Source: Bacteroidales bacterium
Lineage (GTDB): Bacteria; Bacteroidota; Bacteroidia; Bacteroidales; FEN-979
Length of the DNA: 64,000 nucleotides
Assembly (NCBI GenBank): GCA_023229525.1
Contig: JALNZC010000003.1
Span: forward strand, 1 to 64,000
Reading direction: 5' to 3'
The position numbers were made by a program, and so were the translations under genes. This document shows, piece after piece, positions 21,865 to 30,888 of this stretch. The notes beneath the pieces are model-generated. The model worked only from the letters and a program-made list of their open reading frames with translations. It did not search any database and had not been told where the DNA came from. Each line of letters begins with the position of its first letter. Within the stretch, counting starts at the first letter, position 1.

Positions 21865-24800
21865 ATGACCAATTCAAAAAAATTCTTATCGTGCGACGGG
21901 AACCAGGCTGCTTCACATATGGCCTATATGTTCAGTGAAGTCGCTGCGATTTATCCCATCACACCGTCGTCGAACATGGCAGAAAACGTAGATGAATGGG
22001 CTGCCCATGGCCGGAAAAATATTTTCGGCGACGAAGTAAAAGTTGTGGAAATGCAGAGTGAAGCCGGCGCTGCCGGCGCTTTACACGGTTCTTTACAGGC
22101 AGGAGCCCTTACCACAACATTCACAGCATCCCAGGGTCTTCTGCTGATGATCCCCAACATGTACAAGTTGGCCGGGGAATTGCTTCCTGCTGTTTTTCAC
22201 GTCAGCGCCCGCACCGTAGCAGCCCATGCACTCTCGATCTTTGGCGATCACGGCGATGTTTATGCCACACGCCAAACCGGATTTGCCATGCTCGCTTCAG
22301 GATCGGTACAGGAAGTGATGGACCTGGCCGGGATTGCCCATCTTGCGGCCATCAAAACACGCATTCCGTTCCTCCATTTCTTCGATGGTTTTCGCACATC
22401 ACATGAAATCCAGAAAATCGAATATTTCGATAATGAAGATATGATCAAATTGCTCGACACCAACGCGTTGCAGGAATTCCGTGATCGCGCGCTTAATCCC
22501 GAACATCCCGTAACCCGCGGTACCGCACAGAATCCTGACATTTTTTTCCAGGCCAAAGAAGCGATAAACCGGTTCTATGAACCTGTTCCCGATGTAGTAG
22601 ATGCGTATATGCAGGAAATCACCAAAATGACCGGGCGGATTTACCATCCCTTTACGTATTATGGCCATCCTGAAGCCGAAAATATCATCGTGGCGATGGG
22701 ATCCATCACCGATACCACCAAGGAAGTAATTGATTACCTGATGTCGAAGGGGGAAAAAGTGGGACTGATCTCTGTTCACCTCTACCGTCCCTTCTCTTCA
22801 AAATACTTCTTCAACGTATTACCCGCGAGCGTAAAACGTATTTGTGTACTTGACCGTACCAAGGAAGCCGGAGCTAACGGTGACCCACTGTACCTCGATA
22901 TCCGCGATATATTCTACGAAAGCAAGATCCGTCCGATGATTATCGCTGGACGGTATGGCATCAGTTCCAAGGACACAACACCGTCACAGGTCATCTCGGT
23001 ATTCAATAATTTAAAGACAAACGAACCCAAGAATCATTTCACGGTAGGTATTATCGACGACGTTACTTTCCATTCACTACCCTTGCTTCCCGAGATGGAT
23101 ATTTCTCCAAAGGGCACCTATTCGGCTAAATTTTATGGTATTGGCTCAGACGGCACCGTGGGCGCCAACAAGAACTCCATAAAGATCATTGGCGATAACA
23201 CCGATAAATACGCACAGGCATATTTTGCCTACGATTCAAAGAAATCGGGTGGCATTACCGTATCACACCTGCGTTTCGGTGACAGTCCAATCCGTTCGCC
23301 GTACCTGGTGATCACCCCCGACTTTGTGGCCTGCCACGTACCGGCATACCTCGAAAAATACGATATGTTGAAAGGCCTTAAGGATGGAGGCACTTTCCTC
23401 CTCAATTCCATCTGGGATGCAGAAGAAACCAAGCGGCGCCTTCCTGGTCATATAAAGAAATACATGGCCGAACACAAGATCAACTTCTACATCATCGATG
23501 CAACCAAGATCGCGGAAGAGATTGGTCTCGGAAACCGCACCAATTCGATCATGCAGAGCGCATTCTTCAAGGTAGCCAACGTCATTCCTTACAATGATGC
23601 AGTGGACGATATGAAAAAAGCCATCTATAAAACCTATGGACGGAAGGGTGAAAATATCGTCAACATGAACTATTCAGCCATCGACCGTGGCGGTGAAGTG
23701 ACGCGGATCGAGGTGCCTGCCGAATGGACGACAATTGAAGTGGAACCGGCTTCGGATGAAAGCAAGGATATCTTCCTGCGTCAGATCTTCGATCCGGTCA
23801 GCGCCATGAACGGCGACGATATCCCCGTCAGCGCTTTTGTCGGCCGTGAAGACGGTACTTTCCCCATGGGCATGACACAATATGAAAAACGCGGTATTGC
23901 CGTAAACGTTCCCGAGTGGATCCCTGCCAATTGTATCCAGTGTAATCAGTGTTCCTATGTTTGTCCCCACGCGGTAATACGTCCTTTCCTGCTTAATGAG
24001 ACCGAAAAAACCAATGCTCCCGCCGGTATGACAACTCTTAAAGCGATTGGTAAAGAACTTGCCGGCCTGGAATTTCGCATCCAGGTCAGTACGCTGGATT
24101 GTACCGGTTGCGGCAACTGTGTAGATGTTTGTCCGGCCAAGACCAAGGCTCTCGAAATGCGCGAATTGGGTTCGCAACTTCATGAGATAAAGCATTGGGA
24201 TTACCTGGTCAGTAAAGTTTCGTATAAGACCGATACCATCGACCGTTTCAAGACATTCAAGAACAGCCAGTTTGCACAGCCTCTCTTCGAATTTTCGGGA
24301 GCCTGTGCCGGATGTGGAGAAACGCCTTACATAAAGCTGCTGACCCAGCTCTATGGCGATCGCATGATGATCGCCAATGCCACGGGATGTTCCTCCATCT
24401 ATGGGGGTACTGCTCCGTTTACTCCTTACCGTCAGAACAGCGAAGGAAAAGGTCCCGCCTGGGCAAATTCCCTCTTTGAAGACAATTCCGAATACGGGTA
24501 TGGGATGGCGGTTGCTATAACAAAGCTTCGTAAGCGGATGGCTGAAAAGATGCGTGCTGCTATCAAGGAAAATATGATGGGCGTGGATACGCTGGATGCC
24601 ATGAAAGCCTGGATCGACGGGATGTACGAAGCGGAAGCTTCCAAGCAGGCAGCAGTAAAGTTGCTCCCATTATTGGAAAAGGAAAAGAATCCGTTAGCGT
24701 CTGACCTGATCAGTCTTCGCCAATACCTGGTCAAAAAATCGATCTGGATCATCGGTGGCGACGGGTGGGCTTATGATATCGGTTATGGCGGACTGGATCA

Positions 24801-25401
24801 TGTGATCGCTTCGGGAGAAGATATCAACATCCTGGTGCTCGACACGGAAGTTTATTCCAACACCGGCGGACAGTCTTCGAAATCGACCCCCGTTGGCGCC
24901 GTCGCCAAATTTGCCGCTTCAGGGAAGAAAGTCCGCAAAAAAGACCTGGGCGCCATGGCCATGACTTATGGTTATGTGTATGTTTCACAGGTTTCAATGG
25001 GCGCCAACAACAGCCAGTTGTTCCGGGCCGTAAAGGAAGCCGAATCGTATCACGGACCATCGCTCATTATCGCTTATGCTCCGTGTATCAATCACGGATT
25101 ACACCAGGGGATGGGCAAATCGGAAGATGAGATGGACCGTGCTGTTGTTTCCGGATATTGGCAACTATACCGTTACAACCCGCTAAACGGTCAGGCCGGG
25201 AAAAATCCGTTTACACTGGATTCGAAGGAACCCGAATGGAATAAGTTCCAGGAATTCCTCAATGGAGAAGTGCGCTATACATCCCTTACAAAGATGTTCC
25301 CTGAAGAAGCTGAGCAGCTTTTCAAGGCTGCCGAAGCCGATGCAAAATGGCGTTACAACCATTACCGGCGACTTGCGACCATGGATTATAGCCAGCAGTA
25401 G
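21865..25401 (+). CDS. nifJ: Pyruvate:ferredoxin (flavodoxin) oxidoreductase
   Basis: 1178 residues, the full length of single-chain PFOR. Order: pyrimidine domain with AAIYPITPSSNMAENVDEWA, domain II/III, a two-cluster ferredoxin domain near residues 690-770 (CIQCNQCSYVCP and CTGCGNCVDVCP), then the TPP domain with ACAGCGETPY, GGDGWAYDIGYGG and NTGGQSSKSTPVGA. It oxidises pyruvate to acetyl-CoA, CO2 and reduced ferredoxin, the central step of anaerobic catabolism here. It could supply or accept ferredoxin for the AOR at 56070. No repeat insertion. The DHOD-like gene follows downstream, a pairing seen in other Bacteroidales. Confidence 0.97.
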   Translation: MTNSKKFLSCDGNQAASHMAYMFSEVAAIYPITPSSNMAENVDEWAAHGRKNIFGDEVKVVEMQSEAGAAGALHGSLQAGALTTTFTASQGLLLMIPNMYKLAGELLPAVFHVSARTVAAHALSIFGDHGDVYATRQTGFAMLASGSVQEVMDLAGIAHLAAIKTRIPFLHFFDGFRTSHEIQKIEYFDNEDMIKLLDTNALQEFRDRALNPEHPVTRGTAQNPDIFFQAKEAINRFYEPVPDVVDAYMQEITKMTGRIYHPFTYYGHPEAENIIVAMGSITDTTKEVIDYLMSKGEKVGLISVHLYRPFSSKYFFNVLPASVKRICVLDRTKEAGANGDPLYLDIRDIFYESKIRPMIIAGRYGISSKDTTPSQVISVFNNLKTNEPKNHFTVGIIDDVTFHSLPLLPEMDISPKGTYSAKFYGIGSDGTVGANKNSIKIIGDNTDKYAQAYFAYDSKKSGGITVSHLRFGDSPIRSPYLVITPDFVACHVPAYLEKYDMLKGLKDGGTFLLNSIWDAEETKRRLPGHIKKYMAEHKINFYIIDATKIAEEIGLGNRTNSIMQSAFFKVANVIPYNDAVDDMKKAIYKTYGRKGENIVNMNYSAIDRGGEVTRIEVPAEWTTIEVEPASDESKDIFLRQIFDPVSAMNGDDIPVSAFVGREDGTFPMGMTQYEKRGIAVNVPEWIPANCIQCNQCSYVCPHAVIRPFLLNETEKTNAPAGMTTLKAIGKELAGLEFRIQVSTLDCTGCGNCVDVCPAKTKALEMRELGSQLHEIKHWDYLVSKVSYKTDTIDRFKTFKNSQFAQPLFEFSGACAGCGETPYIKLLTQLYGDRMMIANATGCSSIYGGTAPFTPYRQNSEGKGPAWANSLFEDNSEYGYGMAVAITKLRKRMAEKMRAAIKENMMGVDTLDAMKAWIDGMYEAEASKQAAVKLLPLLEKEKNPLASDLISLRQYLVKKSIWIIGGDGWAYDIGYGGLDHVIASGEDINILVLDTEVYSNTGGQSSKSTPVGAVAKFAASGKKVRKKDLGAMAMTYGYVYVSQVSMGANNSQLFRAVKEAESYHGPSLIIAYAPCINHGLHQGMGKSEDEMDRAVVSGYWQLYRYNPLNGQAGKNPFTLDSKEPEWNKFQEFLNGEVRYTSLTKMFPEEAEQLFKAAEADAKWRYNHYRRLATMDYSQQ

Positions 25402-25474
25402 TGACGAGTGACGAGGGACGAAGGACGAAGGACGAGGGATGAAGGATGAAGGACGAAGGACGAAGGACGAAGGA
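25402..25474. repeat. GGACGAA heptamer array at the nifJ 3' end
   Basis: About ten 7-bp units (GACGAAG, GACGAGG, GATGAAG) start at the nifJ stop codon. The complementary form occurs at 10720-10757 and 46457-46486. Confidence 0.92.
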
Positions 25475-25602
25475 TACAAAAAAGGGGATTTGAAAATTAA
25501 GCATAATTTGTAATTATATTAAATCGCAGCTGCGTCTCGATGTGGATAACCATATCCCACAACCGAATGTCTCCACAATCCTAATTCTTAATTGTATTTA
25601 TT

Positions 25603-25893
25603 TCCAGTATCCGGTATCCAGCATCTTGAATTCTGCATCAGGAACGTAAAGACCTTTCATCCAGCATCCAGTATCCAGCATCTTGAATCCTTCATCGGGA
25701 GCGAAACGACCTTTCATCTGGTATCCAGCATCTTGAATCCTGCATCAGGAACATAGAGACCTTTCATCCAGCATCCAGTATCCAGCATCTTGAATCCTGC
25801 ATCGGGAAAGTAGAGACCTTTCATCAAGCATCCAACATCCAGGATCGTGAGCGAAGCGAACATTCATCCAGCATCGGAAGCGAAGCGACTTTT
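25603..25893. repeat. Long composite heptamer array, about 290 bp
   Basis: Repeating blocks of CATCCAG/TATCCAG/CATCTTG units separated by ATCGGGAGCGAAACGACC or ATCAGGAACGTAAAGACC modules. The block of about 63 bp itself recurs four times with changes, so there is also a higher-order repeat. It ends next to the -7 element TATATTTG (25919-25926) of the DHOD-like gene. Confidence 0.92.
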
Positions 25894-25951
25894 TTAACAT
25901 TTTTTTTCTGAAAAAGATTATATTTGTAGGAATGATTAAACCTGACGTCTT

Positions 25952-26965
25952 ATGGCTAATTTAACGACAAAATTTTTAGGACTACAATTAAAGAATCCAG
26001 TGATTGTAGGTGCAAGCAACCTGATAAAGGATGTTGATAACTGTAAAAAAATGGAGGAAGCAGGCGCTGCCGCCATCGTATACAAAACTCTTTTCGAAGA
26101 GCAGATCGAACTGGAACGGCTGCAACTCAGCGAAGAACTGAACCAATATAACGAGCGTCATGCTGAGATGATCAGTCTTTTTCCCGACATTGAGCATGCC
26201 GGTCCCAGGGAGCATCTGAGTCATTTAAAGAAAGTGGTCGACGCAGTGAAAATCCCGGTTATCGCGAGTTTAAACTGCACATTTGACGAAACATGGGTGG
26301 AATATGCCAAACAGCTTGAGAATACCGGCATTAATGCGTTGGAACTTAATTTTTATGCGATTCCCGGCGATTTCAAGAAGGATGGCAAAGCCATCATCAA
26401 CGAACAGATAGATGTGGTGAGCGAAGTCAAGAAGAACGTAAAAATCCCGGTGAGCGTAAAGTTAAGTTCTTTTTATACCAATGCACTGATGGTTGTGCAG
26501 AATATGTATTATGCAGGAGCTGATGGTTTTGTATTATTCAATCGGCTTTTCCAACCCGATATAGATCTGGAAAAAGAGGAACATCATTTTCCCTATAACC
26601 TCAGTCATGAAGAGGACAACCGGTTGGCACAGCGGTTCATCGGGCTGCTTTATGGAGAGATCCATGGTTCCTTGTGTGCCAATACAGGTATTTTTAACGG
26701 GAAAGATGTGGTTAAAATGATACTTACCGGTGCCGACTGTGTCCAGGTGGTCAGCACCATATATAAACACGGAATCGGTCAGATCAATAAGATCATTGAA
26801 GAACTTGAAACCTGGATGGAGCATAAACAATATGACACCCTTGATGCCTTCCGGGGCAAATTGGCACGTAAACATCAGAAAGATACCTTTGCTTACCGTC
26901 GTGGACAGTATATTGATATCCTGATGAACAGCGAGGAGATTTTCAAGAAATATCCGATGCGATAG
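25952..26965 (+). CDS. Dihydroorotate dehydrogenase-like FMN protein
   Basis: 337 residues, a TIM-barrel of the DHOD/PreA class: LTTKFLGLQLKNPVIVGASN at the N-terminus, IPVIASLNCTFDETWVEYA, NALELNFYAIPGD, KIPVSVKLSSF and the C-terminal phosphate-binding GADCVQVVSTIY. It lacks the usual pyrD active-site context, and Bacteroidales often carry it beside nifJ, so it may not act in pyrimidine synthesis. Its substrate is unknown. It is a probable soluble flavoprotein. The gene stands alone; it converges with sppA with a 4-base gap. Confidence 0.85.
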   Translation: MANLTTKFLGLQLKNPVIVGASNLIKDVDNCKKMEEAGAAAIVYKTLFEEQIELERLQLSEELNQYNERHAEMISLFPDIEHAGPREHLSHLKKVVDAVKIPVIASLNCTFDETWVEYAKQLENTGINALELNFYAIPGDFKKDGKAIINEQIDVVSEVKKNVKIPVSVKLSSFYTNALMVVQNMYYAGADGFVLFNRLFQPDIDLEKEEHHFPYNLSHEEDNRLAQRFIGLLYGEIHGSLCANTGIFNGKDVVKMILTGADCVQVVSTIYKHGIGQINKIIEELETWMEHKQYDTLDAFRGKLARKHQKDTFAYRRGQYIDILMNSEEIFKKYPMR

Positions 26966-26969
26966 ATCG

Positions 26970-28733
26970 CTACCGGAGATCCATCTCAAAGAGGATTCTT
27001 GCCTGCACCCCTTTCATTTCCTGAATTTCTTTCAGATATTGGTAGTATTGGTAATTCTGACCCAGCGCTTGCTTGAGTTTGGCTGCAGGATCAGTATTTC
27101 CGGTGATCTGATCGATCAATTCTTCGAACCACTCTTTTTGTTCGGGGAGTGAGATCAGGCGATAGTCTTTTATTTTGGCGAGTTCTGAGGCAAGTTCGAT
27201 GGCTCTGGTCAATCCGCCGAATTCGTCAATGAGGCCGATGGTTTTAGCATCGTTGCCGCTCCAGACGCGGCCCTGACCGATGCTGTCGACCTTTGATTTG
27301 TCCAGTTTACGGCCAGCGGCGACTTTCCCGGTAAACACATCGTAGATATGATCCACCTCACGCTGAATCAGTAAGGTCTGATAAGATGAAAGGGGTTTCA
27401 TAACGGGGATATAGTCGCTGTTTTTATTGGTCATTGCCCGGTCGAAAGTGATACCCAGTTTTTTGGAGAAGAGTCCCTCCATATTGGGCACGACTCCGAA
27501 AACACCAATAGATCCGGTAATGGAAGTCGGATCGGCAACGATTTTAGTGGCAGCACAGGCAATATAATAACCACCACTGGCAGCAACATCGCCAAAAGAA
27601 GCGATCACCGGTTTAGCCTGGCGGGCGAGATCGATCTCGCGCCAGATCACATCGCTGGCAAGGGCGCTTCCGCCACCGGAATTGATTCGGAATACGATGG
27701 CTTTTACCTTTTCGTCCTCACGCGCTTTGCGGATGGCTTTTGAAATCCGCTCGGAGCCGATGCTCTGATCATCGCCTTCTCCACCGGCTATAGAACCGCT
27801 TGCATAGATCACTGCAATTTTGGCTTTCGTGGTTCCTGACTTTTTCTTCCCGACAACATCGGTATAATTGTCCATCGTAACATACTGGACCTTCTTCTTT
27901 TCGTCGATGGTCAGTTTTTTCTTCATCACGCTGATCAATTCATCTTTGTAAACCAATTGGTCGACAAGCTTATATTTCAGGGCATCTTCCGCGGTCTGGA
28001 TTTTCAGGCTGTCAGCAATCCGGTTCAATTCTTCCTTCCCTATTTTACGGGTTTCAGCTATACCATTTATCATCTTATCCCAGATATCGTTGATCAGTTC
28101 AGTGATCTGTTTGCGGTTTTCAGGACTCATTTTATCCAGGAAAAGGGGTTCTGTAGCTGATTTGAATTTCCCATGACGGATGATCTGCATTTTGACATCC
28201 AGCTTTTCAAGTAATCCTTTAAGAAATACCATCTCCGCATTGAGTCCTTTGAAATCAATACCTCCTTGTGGATTCAGGAAAATTTTATCAGCGGCGCTCG
28301 CCAGATAATACGATTTCTGAGTATATACTTCACTGTATGCCCAGATAAATTTTCCCGATTTTTTGAAATCGAGCAGGCCGTCCCTGATCTCGTCCACAGT
28401 TGATATCCCTGAAGGAATATCGCTCAGGTCGAGGTAAATCCCAGCGATATTATCGTCTTTTTTAGCTTTTTGAAGATTTTCGAGGATGTCGTTCAGTCCT
28501 GTCAATTTTTCAGGACCGGCATAGCCCATCACAAATTTTGTTTTGGTACTGCGGTCGGCAATCGTCTTATCGAAACGGGCCAACAGCACAGTATTTTTGG
28601 AGATTACCACTTCGGTTTGTGAAGTTGCGGCGACGATACCGGCAATAATGCCAAGGGTGATCAACGATGCAATCACGCACAGAATCAATGTTCCCAGCAT
28701 GCTGGCAAACATGAATTTGAAGAATTCTTTCAT
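26970..28733 (-). CDS. sppA: Signal peptide peptidase SppA, 67K type
   Basis: 587 residues, the long two-domain form. An N-terminal membrane anchor (FMFASMLGTLILCVIASLIT) is followed by a first S49 domain with the catalytic Lys in RHGKFKSATEPL. The second S49 domain has FRINSGGGSALASD and the nucleophile Ser in GDVAASGGYYIACAA. SppA degrades leftover signal peptides in the inner membrane. The C-terminus ends with a QMKGVQARILFEMDL-like stretch normal for Bacteroidota. A gap with a heptamer array separates it from the deoxynucleoside kinase. Confidence 0.95.
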   Translation of the reverse strand: MKEFFKFMFASMLGTLILCVIASLITLGIIAGIVAATSQTEVVISKNTVLLARFDKTIADRSTKTKFVMGYAGPEKLTGLNDILENLQKAKKDDNIAGIYLDLSDIPSGISTVDEIRDGLLDFKKSGKFIWAYSEVYTQKSYYLASAADKIFLNPQGGIDFKGLNAEMVFLKGLLEKLDVKMQIIRHGKFKSATEPLFLDKMSPENRKQITELINDIWDKMINGIAETRKIGKEELNRIADSLKIQTAEDALKYKLVDQLVYKDELISVMKKKLTIDEKKKVQYVTMDNYTDVVGKKKSGTTKAKIAVIYASGSIAGGEGDDQSIGSERISKAIRKAREDEKVKAIVFRINSGGGSALASDVIWREIDLARQAKPVIASFGDVAASGGYYIACAATKIVADPTSITGSIGVFGVVPNMEGLFSKKLGITFDRAMTNKNSDYIPVMKPLSSYQTLLIQREVDHIYDVFTGKVAAGRKLDKSKVDSIGQGRVWSGNDAKTIGLIDEFGGLTRAIELASELAKIKDYRLISLPEQKEWFEELIDQITGNTDPAAKLKQALGQNYQYYQYLKEIQEMKGVQARILFEMDLR

Positions 28734-28861
28734 GATACTTGGTATTTGAAGGTCAACAAAAAAAAGATATATGGTTTATGATTGAACGAATACTGATATC
28801 AAAAATACAATCTTTATAACAAATGTATGAAAATCAGGATAAATTGCAAAATTATCGGATA

Positions 28862-29128
28862 ATGGATGCGGATGCAGGATGCAGGATACAGGATACAGGA
28901 TACAGGATACAGGATACAAGATACAAGATACAAGATACAAGATACAAGATACTGGTTACTGGATCGTGAGCGAAGCGAGTCTTCATCCAGCATCCAGAAT
29001 CGTGAGCACAGCGAGCCTGCATCCTGCATCCTGCATCAGCGAGCGTAGCGAGCTTGCATCCTGCATCAGCGCGCGTAGCGAGCCTGCCTCCTGTATCCTG
29101 CATCAGCGAGCGCAGCGAGCCTTTATCC
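28862..29128. repeat. Heptamer array with five GAGCGAAGCGAGC-type modules
   Basis: 28862-28965 has CAGGATA/CAAGATA units; the right half has CATCCAG/CATCCTG units broken by five modules (TCGTGAGCGAAGCGAG, TCGTGAGCACAGCGAG, CAGCGAGCGTAGCGAG, CAGCGCGCGTAGCGAG, CAGCGAGCGCAGCGAG). It runs into the stop codon of the deoxynucleoside kinase gene (TAA at 29125-29123). Confidence 0.95.
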
Positions 29129-29755
29129 CTTTACCAGGGTATGCATTCCAATAGGGTATTCTTTCAGGATCTCGTTTTTCAACCAGGTATAATCGTGTTC
29201 ATTGTTCACAAAATCGAGATTATTGGTGTCGATCAGGAGTACCCGCAGATCGTTTTGTTGGCGCAGAAAGTCGAGATAACCGGTTTGGATTCTATCCAGG
29301 TATTCAAACTGGATATTCTGTTCGTATGGCCGGCCGCGCTTGCTGATATTCCGTTTCAGGTTTTCGAGGTTGAGGTAAAGGTAAACAATCAATTCGGGCC
29401 TGGGAACCACAGACGAAACGATGGAAAACAATCTGCTGTAAAGGGAGTACTCCAGCGCTTCCAGGTTACGGCTGGCAAAGATCAGGGACTTAAAAATAAA
29501 ATAATCAGCGATGGTGAGAGTGGTAAAGAGGTCGGGTTTATTAAAGTGGTTTTTAAGTTGCTGATACCGGTCAGCCAGGAAAGAGAGTTCCAGCGGAAAA
29601 GAATATCGAAGTGGATCTTCATAAAATTTGGGAAGGAATGAATTCTCTTCGAATTGTTCGAGGATGAGCGAGGCATTGAGTTCGTTGGCCATACGGGTAC
29701 TCAGGGAGGTCTTACCGGCGCCAATGTTTCCTTCGATTACGATGTAGTTGTACAT
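29123..29755 (-). CDS. Deoxynucleoside kinase (dGK/dAK family)
   Basis: 210 residues. The P-loop is EGNIGAGKTSL at residues 8-18; LEQFEENSFLPKFYEDPLRY with FLADRYQQLKNHF are the substrate-binding landmarks, and KRGRPYEQNIQFEYLDRIQ is the lid region. The enzyme phosphorylates deoxyadenosine or deoxyguanosine for salvage; the exact base preference is not visible. The C-terminus (GMHTLVKG) stops at the edge of a heptamer array. Confidence 0.9.
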   Translation of the reverse strand: MYNYIVIEGNIGAGKTSLSTRMANELNASLILEQFEENSFLPKFYEDPLRYSFPLELSFLADRYQQLKNHFNKPDLFTTLTIADYFIFKSLIFASRNLEALEYSLYSRLFSIVSSVVPRPELIVYLYLNLENLKRNISKRGRPYEQNIQFEYLDRIQTGYLDFLRQQNDLRVLLIDTNNLDFVNNEHDYTWLKNEILKEYPIGMHTLVKG

Positions 29756-29766
29756 AGGTCTGAATT

Positions 29767-29852
29767 ATGGATACAGGATGCTGGATATTGGATACTGGAT
29801 ACAGGATGCTGGATACTGGATACTTGATGATGGATGCTGGATGCTGGATGCA
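29767..29852. repeat. Heptamer array upstream of the deoxynucleoside kinase
   Basis: About 12 units of CAGGATG/CTGGATA/CTGGATG with no module. It lies 11 bases before the kinase start codon, so it forms part of the leader or promoter. Confidence 0.95.
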
Positions 29853-29904
29853 AGATAATTTACATAATAGTTTTTCATTCGTATTTTTTATTTAATCTCT
29901 CCGG

Positions 29905-29974
29905 CTAAATTCCCCGCCCCTCTGGGGCGGAACCCGGGTCCAGGGCTCTGCCCTGGGGTAAATACCAATTTATT
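29905..29974. repeat. Dispersed intergenic repeat (GGGGCGGAA type), copy 2
   Basis: CCGCCCCTCTGGGGCGGAA hairpin, then CCCGGGTCCAGGGC and TGCCCTGGGGTAAATACCA, matching 4308-4378 in order and spacing. Same orientation. Confidence 0.8.
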
Positions 29975-30018
29975 ATATGATTTCCATCATTTCATCTATC
30001 ACATATATTTTACATTTG

Positions 30019-30219
30019 AGCCTGCTCCGAAAAGTCTGCGAACAAGGTTTGCAGCCAATCTACCCACCCCAAACCCCTCCCTTGAAAAGGGAGGGGAAAA
30101 GCACCACTATACCCAATAACAAGATATACAGTATGTTGCCTGAGCAAAGATGTTCCCCTCCCTATGGTCAGAGAGGGGCTAGGGGTGGGTAGATTTACCA
30201 TAAGCTACTTTTCGGAGTG
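30019..30219. mobile_element. MITE-like inverted-repeat element, about 200 bp
   Basis: The ends carry CTCCGAAAAGT (left, near 30024) and its complement ACTTTTCGGAG (right, near 30208). Further in, AATCTACCCACCCC (30057) faces GGGGTGGGTAGATT (30182). Two palindromic G/C elements (CCCTCCCTTGAAAAGGGAGGG and TCCCCTCCCTATGGTCAGAG with its following AGGGG) lie inside. No transposase is encoded. This accounts for most of the gap between the kinase and folK. Confidence 0.6.
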
Positions 30220-30225
30220 GCCTCT

Positions 30226-30284
30226 ATCTTGTATCTTGTATCTTGTATCTTGTATCTTGTATCTTATCTCTTATCTCCCATCTC
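30226..30284. repeat. TATCTTG array merging into TATCTCC units at the folK 3' end
   Basis: Seven TATCTTG units continue as TATCTCT/TATCTCC. The last units encode the final codons and stop of folK on the minus strand. Confidence 0.9.
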
Positions 30285-30800
30285 CATTAACAGTGTCGTT
30301 ATTGTCTTCCGCAGGATCGGGTGCATAAATTTTGGGGCTATATCCAAAAGGGGCCGCAGCGCAAAAAACCGTTCATGCAATCGCGGGTGTGGGATCATCA
30401 GGGTATCAGTAAAAAAAAGTTTTGTTCCGTAAAACAGAATGTCAATATCCATTGTCCTGCCATAATAGGCCGGCACTGTATTACCGAATGCCGGATAAGA
30501 ATCATCGTAATTCCCGTTTCCCAATGAGCATCCGAAACCTTTTACCGGCCGGATTCTCCCCAGTGTTTTTTCAATGTCAAGGAGAGTTTCCAGCAACTTT
30601 TCGGGTGGGAGCAGGGTCTCGATTTCAATCGTCTGGTTCAGGAAAGGGATGGGGTCTTCGAATCCCCATGGTTCAGTTTCATATATACCGGAGAATTGAA
30701 GGATGATTCCTGTTTTTTTTGTTATCATGTCCTTAGCTTGCTGCAACAATTCACGGCGGTTACCACGGTTCGAACCCAGGAGTAAAAACACTTCTCGCAT
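30264..30800 (-). CDS. folK: 2-amino-4-hydroxy-6-hydroxymethyldihydropteridine pyrophosphokinase
   Basis: 179 residues from ATG at 30800 (MREVFLLLGSNRGNRREL); upstream in-frame codons cross the terminator of the next gene and are not coding. Landmarks: LLGSNRGN, IYETEPWGFEDPIPFLNQ, and the GRTMDIDILFYG / IPHPRLHERFFALRPL pair that binds Mg-ATP and pterin. It makes the pyrophosphorylated pterin for folate synthesis; folC lies at 59328. The last codons (MEMGDKR and stop) are supplied by a TATCTCC-type repeat, a likely result of array growth into the gene end. Confidence 0.94.
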   Translation of the reverse strand: MREVFLLLGSNRGNRRELLQQAKDMITKKTGIILQFSGIYETEPWGFEDPIPFLNQTIEIETLLPPEKLLETLLDIEKTLGRIRPVKGFGCSLGNGNYDDSYPAFGNTVPAYYGRTMDIDILFYGTKLFFTDTLMIPHPRLHERFFALRPLLDIAPKFMHPILRKTITTLLMEMGDKR

Positions 30801-30834
30801 GCCACAAATATCGGGAAAAAAATGTGGCTTTATA

Positions 30835-30872
30835 TAAAAAAAGAAACCCGGTTTATGACCGGGTTTCTTTTT
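30835..30872 (-). terminator. Rho-independent terminator of the OmpA/TPR gene
   Basis: Stem GAAACCCGGT / ACCGGGTTTC (30843-30852 and 30858-30867) with a 5-base loop, followed on the minus strand by a run of T. It lies 20 bases after the stop codon at 30889. Confidence 0.85.
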
Positions 30873-30888
30873 ACAATCAGTAAACAAA

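Noticed and set aside
25603..25893. Possible CRISPR array
   Set aside because: The units are 7 bp and contiguous with no unique spacers; the higher-order block of about 63 bp is made of the same heptamers. No cas genes are in the window.
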